Positions 54,129-63,180 of a stretch of 64,000 nucleotides of DNA are shown here, piece by piece. The stretch is taken from contig NZ_CP108423.1 in NCBI RefSeq assembly GCF_035917235.1, forward strand, positions 8,162,483-8,226,482, given 5' to 3'. The notes below the pieces were generated by a model. That model saw only the letters and a list, made by a program, of their open reading frames with translations. It had not been told where the DNA came from and did not search any database. Every line of letters begins with the position of its first letter. The first letter of the stretch is position 1. Position numbers and translations under genes: made by a program. This DNA comes from Streptomyces sp. NBC_01294. GTDB lineage: Bacteria > Actinomycetota > Actinomycetes > Streptomycetales > Streptomycetaceae.

Positions 54129-54700
54129 TCATGCGATGCGGGCCCGCCGGGCGTTCGACGAGGTGTCCGCGCTCGAAGCGGGCTCCAGCGCGGACGAGGG
54201 GAGGGTGACGAGATGGGGTGCGTTCACGGCCCGCCAGCGGACCTGGGCGGACTCGACGAGCTTGAAGACCATCGCCAGGGCGGCGGCCGCGCTGCCGGCG
54301 CCCTGGGTGGCCTTTGTGCGGAGCCGGACCGTGGCGAACGTGGACTCGATGGGGTTCGTGGTGCGCAGGTGGATGCCGTCGGCCCAGACGGAGACGTAGT
54401 CGCCGGCGGACAGATCTCGCTGACCGAACGCGGTGTGGTCGGCTTGCCATTGCTGGGTGAAGCGGGTGATCGTCGCTGGAGAACCGCTTGCGCTCGCCCG
54501 TCGCCTCGTCACTGCCCCTGTCGTTCACGCGTGGGGCCTTCACCTCTACCACCCCGGCCGCGATGGTGACCTTCCTCGCCTGGTGATGGCCGTTGCGGAC
54601 CAGCAGGCGACGCCCGCGCTCGTCACGCTGGTCGGCCAGCTCCGCTACAGATGACCAGAAGCCGATCACCCGGGAAGCTACGCCTTTCGCGTCCAACCCG
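54129..54700 (-). pseudogene. IS256 family transposase with large internal deletion
   Basis: The N-terminal half runs SSVAELADQRDERGRRLLVR, NGHHQARKVTIAAGVVEVKA and PRVNDRGSDEATGERKRFSS, then crosses frames to ATITRFTQQWQADHTAFGQR and DLSAGDYVSVWADGIHLR, where the first catalytic Asp lies. It then jumps straight to TTNPIESTFATVRLRTKATQ and MVFKLVESAQVRWRAVNAPH, the C-terminal end. About 600 bases with the other two catalytic acids are missing. Both deletion ends normally encode IHLR, so the loss probably took place between these short repeats. The element is dead unless supplied in trans. Confidence 0.88.
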
Positions 54701-54866
54701 AGGTAGGTCCACAGGTCATGAGCATTGCTCCTCCCTTCGGAGAAACCTTGCTCACCGGGGACGACGACCAAGGCGATCAGATCACGATGCGGGTCGGCGT
54801 GACGCACGGACAGTGGGGCTGTGCGGTCGCCCCAGTGGCCGGCCTGGCCACCGGTGTGCTCGGTCG

Positions 54867-55111
54867 ATGTTCCTGGCAGCCGCTTGGCGGGCGTGTGACG
54901 TCGGAGTGAACGGTGCGGCCAACGGGCTCGCCCCGGTCTTCTACGGCGACCTGCTCACGATCACGGCGGAGCGGTGTGGTGGGGGATGCTCATCGGTTAC
55001 GTAGGACGCTGGAACCTCGCGGTCGCCCTCCTGGGCGGCACGGCCGGCGCCCCGGTCATGGTCTGGATCTTTGTGGCTCTCCTCCAGGTTCCCAACGGCT
55101 ACCGGTGCTGA
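54867..55111 (+). pseudogene. Fragment of a small membrane protein
   Basis: The frame from ATG 54867 reads MFLAAAWRACDVGVNGAANG and LAPVFYGDLLT. After an indel near 54965 another frame reads WWGMLIGYVGRWNLAVALLG and GTAGAPVMVWIFVALLQVPN to a stop at 55109-55111. The last part is one or two good membrane segments. It overlaps the tail of the AraC gene on the other strand, which probably extends too far. No family recognised. Confidence 0.4.
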
Positions 55112-56278
55112 CGAAGCCGGGCCGGACGAGGGCGGTCCGCCTGCCACCACCACCGCGGGGGCGTCGCCCGCACGTTCACCCGGTGTCGTCCTCTGAGGAC
55201 GGTGCGGGGAGGGCTGGGCCCGGTAGCGCCCCGGGGTGGTGCCGAACTCGCGGCTGAAGGCGTGCGAGAGGGCGTACGGGCTGCCGTAGCCGACCTGACG
55301 CGCGACCGCGGCGAGCGGCTGCGTGGTGTCGCGCAGCAGGGCCGCGGCCAGGCTGAGCCGCCACCAGGTGAGGTACGCCATCGGGGGCCGGCCCACCAGA
55401 GCGGTGAAGCGGCGGGCCAGCGTGGGCCGGGACACCCCCGCGGCCGCGGCCAGTGTCTGACTGGTCCAGGGGGCGGCCGGATCCGAGTGCACGGCCCGCA
55501 GCGCGGCGGCGGCGACCGGATCGCCCAGGACGGCCGGCCATGCACCGCTGCCGTCCTCGGCCACCCAGGAACGGATCATGTAGACGAGGAGCAGGTCGAG
55601 CAGGCCCGGCACCGCGATGCCCGAGCCTGGCCGCCGGCCGTCCAGCTCACGGCCCAGCAGGTCGATGGCGGCCCGCAGTTCAGGACGCGCGCCCACGCGG
55701 TTCGGCAGGTGGACGACCTCCGGCAGCTCCGCCATCAGCGGGTGCACCCGGCTGCGGTCGAGCCGGTACTTGCCGCACAGCATCTCCACCACCCGGCGCC
55801 CACCCCCGACCCCGCTCGCCCCATCCATCCGGTCCGTCTCACCAGCCCCGCCTGCACCGGGCAGGCCGCTCATCCGGTCCGCCCCGTCCACCTCGTATGC
55901 CCCGGGCAGCCCGCTCATGGCGCCTGTCCTGCCGGCACCGGTGCATGTTCTGCCTGCGCCCGTCCGGTGTGGCCCGTCCGGGGCATGTACCGCGTCCCAC
56001 TGACCGAACGGCACCGCCCGTTCCACAGCCCGGGCATCGACCGGACTATCGGCGATCACATGCCCGGTGCCGTACGGCAGCAGCACCGCGTCACCCGGCC
56101 CCAGCGACAGGGCAGCGCCTCCGTCGGGCAGCAGCCAGCAGTTCCCCTCCAGGACGACGTGGAAACCGGCGCCGTCGTACGGGGCGAGGCGCGTGCACCA
56201 GCTGCCGCTCACCCGTACCCGCTCCGAGGAGGGCCGCCCGATCCGCACGGCCGAGATCGCATCACTCACCACGTCCAT
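54941..56278 (-). CDS. AraC family transcriptional regulator
   Basis: An AraC regulator with an N-terminal cupin (FHVVLEGNCWLLPDGGAALS, LGPGDAVLLPYGTGHVIAD) and a C-terminal double helix-turn-helix: LAAAAGVSRPTLARRFTALV, YLTWWRLSLAAALLRDTTQP, VARQVGYGSPYALSHAFSRE and FGTTPGRYRAQ. A low-complexity insertion of GLPGA/DRM-type repeats (about residues 125-165) lies between the domains. The C-terminal 80 residues after the HTH are not family-like; a single indel gives a stop at 55176, the more probable end. Start ATG 56278. It is divergent from the MBL hydrolase gene (56393), which is its likely target. Confidence 0.9.
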   Translation of the reverse strand: MDVVSDAISAVRIGRPSSERVRVSGSWCTRLAPYDGAGFHVVLEGNCWLLPDGGAALSLGPGDAVLLPYGTGHVIADSPVDARAVERAVPFGQWDAVHAPDGPHRTGAGRTCTGAGRTGAMSGLPGAYEVDGADRMSGLPGAGGAGETDRMDGASGVGGGRRVVEMLCGKYRLDRSRVHPLMAELPEVVHLPNRVGARPELRAAIDLLGRELDGRRPGSGIAVPGLLDLLLVYMIRSWVAEDGSGAWPAVLGDPVAAAALRAVHSDPAAPWTSQTLAAAAGVSRPTLARRFTALVGRPPMAYLTWWRLSLAAALLRDTTQPLAAVARQVGYGSPYALSHAFSREFGTTPGRYRAQPSPHRPQRTTPGERAGDAPAVVVAGGPPSSGPASSAPVAVGNLEESHKDPDHDRGAGRAAQEGDREVPASYVTDEHPPPHRSAVIVSRSP

Positions 56279-56392
56279 CGGGCCACGGTATCCACCGCGT
56301 CCATCACCGAGCATCAAGGGTGAGACGTTCGCGTATTCACCTGAGCCGGAAGGACATTGAGCAGCTCACCGGCGCTTCCTAGAGTCGGAGGT

Positions 56393-57344
56393 ATGACGAG
56401 TGAGAACAAGCAGGCAATCATGGTGGGGGACGTCGAGGTCATCCGGGTCCTGGAGTGGCAGGGACCGTTCGCCCCCGCCCGCGGTCTCGTGGCGGACTCC
56501 GAGGCCCGGGTATGGCAGGACAACGAGCACTGGCTGGCGCCGGACCACTGGCAGGTGCAGGACGACCGGGCGGTGATGGCCCTGCAGACCTGGGTCCTGC
56601 GCAGCGGCGGACAGACCGTCCTGGTCGACACCGGCGTCGGCAACGGCCGCGAACGGCCGCACTCGCCGCGAGTTCCACCACTGGCAGACAGACTTCCTCG
56701 GTGCCCTGGCACGGGCCGGGATCCGCCCGCAGGACGTCGACGTCGTCGTCAACACCCACCTCCACGCCGATCACGTCGGCTGGAACACCCGCGACGCCGG
56801 GGGAGAGTGGGTCCCGACTTTCCCCCGTGCCCGCTACCTCATCCCGGCGGCGGACGATTTCCACTTCGGGCCGGCCAACTCCCATGGCACAGGCCGCAGT
56901 CCCGACGACCGGCTGGTCTACCAGGACAGCGTCGCGCCCATCCATCAGGCCGGGCAGGCCGTGCTGTGGCACGGCACCCACCGTATCGACGAACACCTCA
57001 CCCTGGAGTCCGCGCCCGGCCACACGCCGGGCTCGTCCGTGCTGCGCCTGGCATCCGGCGGCGAACGGGCCGTCTTTGTCGGTGACCTCCTGCACAGCCC
57101 GGTGCAGATCGTCAGCCCCTCCTGCAACAGTTGTTTCTGCCTGGACGCGAAAGGTGCGGTGGCCACACGGCGCCGGATCCTTCAACAGGCCGTGGAGAGC
57201 CGGGAACTGGTCGTCCCGGCCCACTTCGCGGGCCCCGGCGCCGTGGAGATCCGCCGCGACGCCGACGCCTTCACCCCCACCCGGTGGGCCACCTGGCCTG
57301 CCCGGCCCGCCACCCCTCACGGCGCTTCCGCTACCCGCCCCTGA
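56393..57344 (+). CDS. Metallo-beta-lactamase fold hydrolase, one frameshift
   Basis: About 317 residues. The first frame (ATG 56393, GGAGG upstream) has VGDVEVIRVLEWQGPFAPA, LQTWVLRSGGQTVLVDTGVG. After about 56665 the next frame continues FHHWQTDFLGALARAGIRP, the zinc motif VVNTHLHADHVGWNTR, then LESAPGHTPGSSVLRLA (third His), VFVGDLLHSPVQI (bridging Asp) and LVVPAHFAGPGAVEI (last His). All five metal ligands are present once rejoined. One indel in GAACGGCCGCACTCGCCGCGA explains the break. It is divergent from the AraC gene with 114 bases between, and is probably controlled by it. Substrate unknown. Confidence 0.88.
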
Positions 57345-57455
57345 CACCCAGCCCGGACACCGGCAACGGCGCAGGGTCCTTCCGCCTCCGCAAGGCGTCC
57401 GCGACGCGCCCGCATCACGGAAGCTGAACGACGGTTGACGGGGAAGTTGCCCCGG

Positions 57456-58058
57456 TCAGTCGCGGCTGGAAAGAGGAGTGCGCAGATCCACACGGAGCGG
57501 GATGGACGTGAGGATGGGTAGTCCGAACAAGGCGTGACGCAGTTCCGTCGAACGCGCGGCGACGAGGTCGAGGTCCCGCAGTCGGCGCTTGAGTTCGTCG
57601 ATGAGCGCCTTGTCCGTGTCGAGAAGGCATCCCTCTTCCCGCTTGGCGAGGTACTCGAGGTGCTGGCCATCCACAGCCCGGCGACTGGCCCAGACCGCGA
57701 GCTCGGTGCATCCGAAGAGGTACGCGTACGCGGCATTGAGGCTCGCGGCAGCGGCCGGCTCGTGCGCATCGTCAGGCCCCGCCTGGCCGTCGTTGTGGCA
57801 GTGGTCGCCGAGCACGTACTCGGCCAAGCCGCGGTTGACAGCGGTAAACGCCGCCGGATCGCCCAGGGCGCCCTCCCACACCGAGTTCAGGAGCGGACGC
57901 AGCCCCAGAGTGAAGGCTGCCTGTTCAGCCTCGGGCAGAGTCTCGTGCCAGCTCATCAGGCGCTCGGCAACACCCGCGGCGAAAACGCCCCGCACACTGG
58001 GCGACGTGGCCTCCAGCCGCACTTCCACCAGCGCTACGAGGTCCTGCCAAGTGTTCAT
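57456..58058 (-). CDS. Hypothetical protein, DUF416-like all-helical
   Basis: An intact 200-residue protein from ATG 58058. It is almost entirely helical and soluble: WQDLVALVEVRLEATSPSV, GVFAAGVAERLMSWHETLPE, LRPLLNSVWEGALGDPAAFT and SLNAAYAYLFGCTELAVWAS. The pattern of an Ala-rich helical bundle with a conserved VWE and a late AAYAYLFG helix resembles DUF416/YjaG-like and some immunity-type proteins, but this is not certain. Its neighbours do not suggest a role. Family not recognised. Confidence 0.6.
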   Translation of the reverse strand: MNTWQDLVALVEVRLEATSPSVRGVFAAGVAERLMSWHETLPEAEQAAFTLGLRPLLNSVWEGALGDPAAFTAVNRGLAEYVLGDHCHNDGQAGPDDAHEPAAAASLNAAYAYLFGCTELAVWASRRAVDGQHLEYLAKREEGCLLDTDKALIDELKRRLRDLDLVAARSTELRHALFGLPILTSIPLRVDLRTPLSSRD

Positions 58059-58256
58059 CCGAGCCTTCCCGTTGAGCAATCGGTGTGCTCACGTCCGCCT
58101 CGGGGATCATCCCACCCACACGTCACTCGATCAGGGTGGCTCTCCTTCTCGTCGTGGAGATTGACCAGCGGATTGACGACGTCAGGAGCGACGGGCTGTG
58201 CCGGCAGGCTGATCCGCAGTTGTGCCGACAGCCGGACGAGCACGTTGAGGAGTTAG

Positions 58257-59844
58257 CTTGATCTTTAACCTCGCCCGTCATCCGACCTGCTGAGGTCTAC
58301 CGTTTCCGGGAGCGCGCGACGCGGCCGCCCTCCACGCTTCGAGATGTCGAGTAACGAAGTGTCGAGGAACGGCCGCTGAGGATGAGTTTCCCTGTCGATG
58401 TTCCCGCCGTCGAGGCGTTGGGTGTCCTGTCCCGCTTTCGTGTTGAGTTCTACGAGTGCCTGTATGCCCGTGCGGATGCGCTCTTCGAGCTCACCGACGC
58501 GGTGCTGTGCACGGACGGGCCGGTCAGGTCGCTGGTCGAGCTCACGCTGACGGCCGAGCACCGGCGCGGGCATGGAGCGATGTACGACGCGGTCAACCAC
58601 GGCTGGCTGGAGCCGCGTCGCCTGCGCAGACTGTTGGCCTCGACGCCGCTGCCGAGGGCGGCCGACGGGCGGATCGTCCTCGCGGTCGACGTGAGCAACT
58701 GGCTGCGGCCCGACGCGCCCACCATCCCGGACCTGCTGTTCTGCCACGTATACGGGCGAGGTCGCAGTGCTGACCAGATGATCCCCGGCTGGCCCTATTC
58801 CTTCGTCGCCGCCCTGGAAACAGGACGCACCTCGTGGACCGCCGTGCTCGACGCGATCCGCCTGGGCCCGGCCGACGACGCCACCGCGGTAACCGCCGGC
58901 CAGCTCCGCGAGGTCGTCGGCCAGCTCCTGCGGGCCGGCCAGTGGAAGCGCGGCGACCCGGACATTCTCATCGTCGTGGACTCCGGCTACGACGTCACCC
59001 GCCTCGCCTACGTACTGGCGGACCTGCCCGTCGAGCTGGTCGGCCGACTGCGCTCGGACCGGGTCATGCTCCGCGACGCAGGCCCGCGTCGTTCCACCCC
59101 GCGCGGCGGGCAGCCCCGCAAGCACGGCGGCGTGCTCACCTTCTCGAAGCCGGACTCCTGGCACACCCCCGACCAGGCCACGACCTGCGACACCACCCGC
59201 TACGGCCGGGCCGAAGCCCTCGCCTGGGACCGCATGCACCCCCGCCTTCAGGCCCGCGGCCCCTGGCTCGACCACTGCGGTGAACTCCCCCTGATCCACG
59301 GCACATTGATACGGCTGAAGGTCGAGCGCCTGCCTGGCGACCGCGACCCGAAACCGGTCTGGCTGTGGTCCTCCAAGGCCGGGATGGCCGGCCGGGACGT
59401 CGACCTGCGCTGGCAGGCGTTCCTCCGGCGTTTCGATCTCGAGCACACCTTTCGGCTGTTCAAGCAGACCCTCGGCTGGACCGTCCCGAAGGTCCGAGAC
59501 CCGCACACCGCCGACCTGTGGACCTGGCTGATCATCGCCGCCCACACCCAGCTCCGCCTGCGCCCGACCGCTCGCCGAGGACCTCCGCCGCCCCTGGGAA
59601 CGGCCCGCCGAGCCCCGCCGCCGGCTCACCCCCGCACCGCGTCCGCCGGGGTTCCGCCACCTCCGCGCGAAGACCCCCGGTCCCGCAGGTGTGCCAAGAC
59701 CCACCCGGCCCGGGCCCCGGACGCCCACCCGGCTCCAAAAACCGCAGGCCAGCCCCACGCCACGAGCCCGGAAAGACCGTGAAACGACCCGAAACCCTCA
59801 CCGAACATGTCCGCTTGAAACAACAGCGAGGTTAAAGATCAAGG
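58257..59844. mobile_element. IS701-like insertion sequence with TTAG target duplication
   Basis: The ends CTTGATCTTTAACCTCG (58257) and CGAGGTTAAAGATCAAGG (ending 59844) are inverted repeats with a one-base offset at the tip. TTAG flanks both sides (58253-58256 and 59845-59848). A YTAR duplication places it near IS701. The right TTAG overlaps the TTA target duplication of the compound element that follows. Confidence 0.85.
58382..59835 (+). CDS. DDE transposase (IS701/IS4-like), frameshifts near the C-terminus
   Basis: A transposase of about 480 residues. The catalytic core is visible as IVLAVDVSNWLRPDAPT (first Asp), ILIVVDSGYDVTRLAYVLAD (second Asp) and RRFDLEHTFRLFKQTLGW (Glu in the YREMP-like place). 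The N-terminus from ATG 58382 is complete. Near 59562 the frame shifts: the family-like sequence PLAEDLRRPWERPAEPRRRL, then GPGRPPGSKNRRPAPRHEPG and KTVKRPETLTEHVRLKQQ, lies in neighbouring frames and ends at 59835. The core is intact, so the element may be active if these are sequencing errors. Confidence 0.88.
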
Positions 59845-60116
59845 TTAGAAGCTGTTGTCGTACCGATCATGGTGGACATCGGTTCGAGTGTGGCGACTCT
59901 GTCGGGTGATCTCTCGCTTGTGCGCGCATGAAGGCAGGGCCTCCGGTTCAGCTCATGGTTGTCGAAGCCGGAGCGCACCAGGAGGCCCTGTTGTTGCAGT
60001 CTTACGCTCTCGTGCGGGTGGAGTCCAACGGGGCTGCCCCATCGTGTGATTGCCTTGCTCACCGGTTCGGGAACGCGGGTGATCGCCCTGGACGTGCACC
60101 GCGCTATCCGTCGGAC

Positions 60117-60899
60117 ATGACGGACGCGGAATGGGCCCTCGTGCGCGACTGTCTGCCGGTGCCACTGTGGCTGGAGGGGCGGGGCGGGCAGACGGAGGGG
60201 TACTGCCACCGATAGATGTTGGACGCTGTTCGCTATCTGGTGGCGGGCGGCATCACCTGGCGAGCGATGCCGGGCGACTTCCCGGCGTGGGACCGCGTCT
60301 ACGCCTTCGCGCGGCGGTGGCGTGTGAAGGGCTTGCTCGCGGAACTGCACGACCGGTTGCGCGGCCTGGTCCGCGAGGAGGCCGGCCGCGATCCGGAGCC
60401 AACCGCGGCGGTGATCGACGCACAGTCACTGCGGGCGGCGGCCACGGTGCCGGCGGCCACCCGCGGCTACGACGGGGCCAAGAAGGTGCCGGGGCGCAAG
60501 CGGCACATCGTGGTCGACTGCCTGGGGCTGCTGCTGGCCGTGATGGTCACCGCGGCGAACGTGACGGACCGGGACGCCGCGATGCCGCTGCTGGAACGTG
60601 TCCGGGCCCGCTATCGCAGGATCGTCCTGGTGTGGGCCGACGGCGGCTACGCGGGTCGCCTGGTCGGCTGGGCGAAGCAGCAACTGGGGCTCGCTCTTGA
60701 GATCGTCAAGCGCAGCGGCGACGCCTCGGGGTTCGTGGTGCTGCCCAGACGCTGGGTGGGGGAACGCACGCTGAGCTGGCTGATGCGCTCGCGGCGCCTG
60801 GTGCGCGACTACGAGACGCTGTCCGCCGTACATGAGCAGATGGTGCTGTGGTCGATGACGATGCTCATGAGCCGCCGGCTGGCCCGGTGGCGAGCGTGA
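60117..60899 (+). pseudogene. IS5 family transposase with an in-frame amber codon
   Basis: From ATG 60117: MTDAEWALVRDCLPVPLWLE, then YCHR, a TAG at 60213-60215 and, in the same frame, MLDAVRYLVAGGITWRAMPG. Relatives have CHRQMLDAVRYL, so a CAG to TAG change is likely. The rest is complete: AAVIDAQSLRAAATVPA (first Asp), IVLVWADGGYAGRLVGWAKQ (second Asp), FVVLPRRWVGERTLSWLMRS (Glu in the VERT-like motif, here GERT). A restart at ATG 60216 would lack the N-terminus. Val to Gly at the motif and the stop suggest a decaying copy. Confidence 0.85.
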
Positions 60900-60910
60900 A
60901 CCGTCCCGGG
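60831..60910. repeat. 80-bp direct repeat, left copy
   Basis: The 3' end of the IS5 transposase gene. It recurs at 63101-63180 with four mismatches (76 of 80 identical), 2270 bases away in the same orientation, framing the HAD gene region. Confidence 0.95.
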
Positions 60911-60914
60911 GTGG

Positions 60915-60944
60915 GTTCGGGCCTTCACCCGTGAAGGCCCGAAC
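60915..60944. terminator. Bidirectional terminator hairpin
   Basis: GTTCGGGCCTTCAC CC GTGAAGGCCCGAAC is a perfect 14-bp stem between the convergent transposase (stop 60899) and HAD gene (stop 60959). Confidence 0.88.
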
Positions 60945-61512
60945 CCTGATCGAGGGCGTCATACAGCACGATCTGGTTCACGGAACGGTTGAGGATCCGC
61001 AGCACGCGATGCCCACGTGGCGTCCCGGCTCCCCCTGGACACATACGCGCCGAATACAGAGGTATCGAGATCCTTGAGGGACTCCAGTACCAGAGTGGCA
61101 ATCGCAAAGCGAGGATCGCAGCGATCAGCGGCCTCGGGAACGGCGACGACCGTCATCTGGGCTGACACGCCAGCGAGGAGGCCGTTGAGCGAGTCCTCGA
61201 TCACAATGCATTCGCCGGGTGACGCCCCGAGGGCGGCGGCTGCGCGGAGATAGGCGCCCGGGTGGGGTTTGCCGTGTTCGTCGTCTTCGGCCGAAAACAC
61301 GGCATCGAAAGATCGGTCAAGGCCGGTGCTCGCGAGCGCATGCCGAATCACCGACTCCGGCGAAGATGACACGACGGCCATCGCCCTCGATGCACGCGCG
61401 CACGCCGCGACGGCGTGTTCGGCGCCGGGTTTCAGCGTCACTCCCTCCAACCTACGGCACACGGCGGCCACGATCTGCTGCTCGACGTCGTCGGGGTCGG
61501 CTTGAGTGGACG

Positions 61513-61911
61513 TTAAGTCCGTTTCTGGTAGCGGCCTCGTCCGGGTTGGGTGAGGAAGCCTTGGCGGGTGAGTCGTCCGAGGCGGCTGCGGGTGATGTTG
61601 ACGGATGCTTCGTCGGTGGGCATGTCGAGGAGTTCGTGCAGGTCGCGGGCCCGGAACGCCTGGTCGGGGTGCTGGTTGAAGGCGTCGACGATGGTCTGGT
61701 AGGCGGTGCTCGACTCGGGCGGATCGGGTTCGGTGCCGGTAGGTGCGAGTTCGGTGATGACCTTGCGGGTGGTGGCGAGGTCCGCGAGGCGAGCTTCGGT
61801 CTCGGTGAGGGCGGCGGTGAAGTGCGCGATCTGATGGCGGAGTTCGTCTGCCCGGGCCGTGGCCTCGTTCTCCCGGAGGTGAAGGTCCACCAGGAGTTCG
61901 GTGATGTTCAC
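61513..61911 (-). CDS. Small coiled-coil/winged-helix partner protein of the IS5 transposase
   Basis: A 132-residue protein from GTG 61911, overlapping the transposase stop by four bases. The first half is a heptad-rich coiled coil (TELLVDLHLRENEATARADE, LRHQIAHFTAALTETEARLA). The second half has a winged-helix-like pattern: IVDAFNQHPDQAFRARDLHE, ITRSRLGRLTRQGFLTQPG. It lies fully inside the element's inverted repeats. A role as regulator or DNA-binding helper of the transposase is inferred from coupling and fold only. Confidence 0.8.
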   Translation of the reverse strand: MNITELLVDLHLRENEATARADELRHQIAHFTAALTETEARLADLATTRKVITELAPTGTEPDPPESSTAYQTIVDAFNQHPDQAFRARDLHELLDMPTDEASVNITRSRLGRLTRQGFLTQPGRGRYQKRT

Positions 61912-62771
61912 GCGGCCAGCCCGATGGTGTCGCGCCAGGTCGGCGTGGGTGTGGTGAGGCGGCGGGCCATGTTGGCGGTGGAGGCCCAGTAGACGCGTGA
62001 GGCGGAGGTGTCGGGCCGGTGGTCGTACTCACGGGTCAGGCGCCGGTGGAGCATCAGCGTGCCGTTCGTCTGCTCGACCACCCACCGCTTGGGCTGCGGG
62101 ACGAACCCTTTGCCCTGGTCAGCGGGGTTGCGGCGGACGACCTCGACGCCGATGTCCAGCAGTGCGCCGTGAACGATGACCGCTTCCTTGAAGCCCTGGT
62201 CGACCAGGGCTTTCTCCAGGCGCATTCCGCACCGCTCGGCGGCCTGGTCGAGCAGGGCGATGCCGGCGGCGTTGTCGTGCGCCGAGGCGGCCATGACGAC
62301 GACGCCGATGATCAGCCCCAGCACGTCGACGGCCAGTCCCCGCTTGCGTCCCGAGACCTTCTTGTTCGCGTCCAGCCCGGTCGTGGTCCGGGGGACACCC
62401 GCCGCAGCGCGGACGGACTGGGTGTCGATGATCACGAGGGACGGGTCCTCTAATCGGCGGGCTTTCTCCCTGACCTGGCAGCGAAGGAGTTCCTGAATCC
62501 GCTGGTCGAGCCCGTCCTCGCGCCACAACCTGAAGTAGTAGAACACCGCCGACCAGGCCGGCAGGTCATGCGGCAGCATGCGCCACTGACAGCCCGTCCG
62601 GTTCTGGTAGAAGATCGCGTTCACGACCTCCCTCAGGTCACAGGACCCGGGATCCCCGGTCGCCGACCGCGCCACCCGGCCCTGTTTCCAGGCCGTGATC
62701 ATCGGCTCGATCAACGCCCACTGCCCATCCGACAAATCGCTGAGATACGGCTCTCTCATCACGCCCCGCAT
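61908..62771 (-). CDS. IS5 family transposase
   Basis: An intact 287-residue transposase. N-terminus MREPYLSDLSDGQWALIEPM, then GCQWRMLPHDLPAWSAVFYY. The DDE residues lie in LVIIDTQSVRAAAGVPRT (first Asp), EKALVDQGFKEAVIVHGALL (second Asp) and PKRWVVEQTNGTLMLHRRLT (Glu in VVEQT). It appears functional, in contrast to the broken transposase of the surrounding element, which suggests this IS arrived last. The final GTGA overlaps the start of the small partner gene by four bases, so the two are co-translated. Confidence 0.93.
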   Translation of the reverse strand: MRGVMREPYLSDLSDGQWALIEPMITAWKQGRVARSATGDPGSCDLREVVNAIFYQNRTGCQWRMLPHDLPAWSAVFYYFRLWREDGLDQRIQELLRCQVREKARRLEDPSLVIIDTQSVRAAAGVPRTTTGLDANKKVSGRKRGLAVDVLGLIIGVVVMAASAHDNAAGIALLDQAAERCGMRLEKALVDQGFKEAVIVHGALLDIGVEVVRRNPADQGKGFVPQPKRWVVEQTNGTLMLHRRLTREYDHRPDTSASRVYWASTANMARRLTTPTPTWRDTIGLAA

Positions 62772-63100
62772 CTCAACATGGACATGCCCATCGAGCAGCC
62801 CGGACCGCGATCAGTACCACGATCGAGCGATCACGAACGAAGAGAAGTCGGACTTAACGACCACTGAATGGTGGCCCGATCGGAGCCAATAGGCCACCAT
62901 GTCCCTTTGCCGAAGCCCGCGCGTCAGCCGCCTGCATCTCCGTTGTGAGGTGCAGGCCAAGCAGACCGAACACCTCACGCTTTGCCGCGTCCCAGATCGG
63001 CTCGGAGTCGATCAAAAGGCCGTCTAGGTCGAATAGGACAATCGGTTGCATCGGTTGCTCTTTCGTTGGCGATCACGCGAGGACGAGCTGCCCCGCCCTG

Positions 63101-63180
63101 CATGAGCAGATGGTGCTGTGGTCGATGACGATACTCATGAGCCGCCGGCCAGCCCGGTGGCGAGCGTGAACCGTCCAGGG
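63101..63180. repeat. 80-bp direct repeat, right copy
   Basis: The copy of 60831-60910 with four mismatches. It overlaps the end of the minus-strand partner gene (stop 63135), so in an intact element the transposase and partner genes would overlap tail to tail by 35 bases. Confidence 0.95.

Larger units (their letters stand above)
61506..62864. mobile_element. IS5-family insertion sequence inside the HAD gene, TGA target duplication
   Basis: GTGGACGTTAAGTCCG (61506) and the inverse of GTGGTCGTTAAGTCCG (ending 62864) are terminal inverted repeats, with TGA on both outer sides (61503-61505 and 62865-62867). It carries a transposase and an overlapping small gene on the minus strand, and splits the HAD gene between motifs I and II. 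Confidence 0.92.
60959..63051 (-). pseudogene. HAD-family sugar/hexitol phosphatase, split by an insertion sequence
   Basis: The N-terminal part (63051 down) reads MQPIVLFDLDGLLIDSEPIW with the nucleophilic Asp of HAD motif I, then, after one indel, GLRQRDMVAYWLRSG. The C-terminal part (from 61502 down) reads DDVEQQIVAAVCRRLEGVTL, AMAVVSSSPESVIRHALAST (motif II), EDDEHGKPHPGAYLRAAAAL (motif III Lys) and GECIVIEDSLNGLLAG (motif IV). Between them lies a 1359-bp IS with a TGA target duplication (61506-62864). The protein resembled HxpB-like beta-phosphoglucomutase-type phosphatases acting on hexitol or sugar phosphates. It is the cargo gene of the compound element and no longer functional. Confidence 0.87.

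Noticed and set aside
58265..59758. 497-residue minus-strand frame opposite the IS701-like transposase
   Set aside because: Shadow of the transposase gene with Gly/Arg/Val-rich composition.
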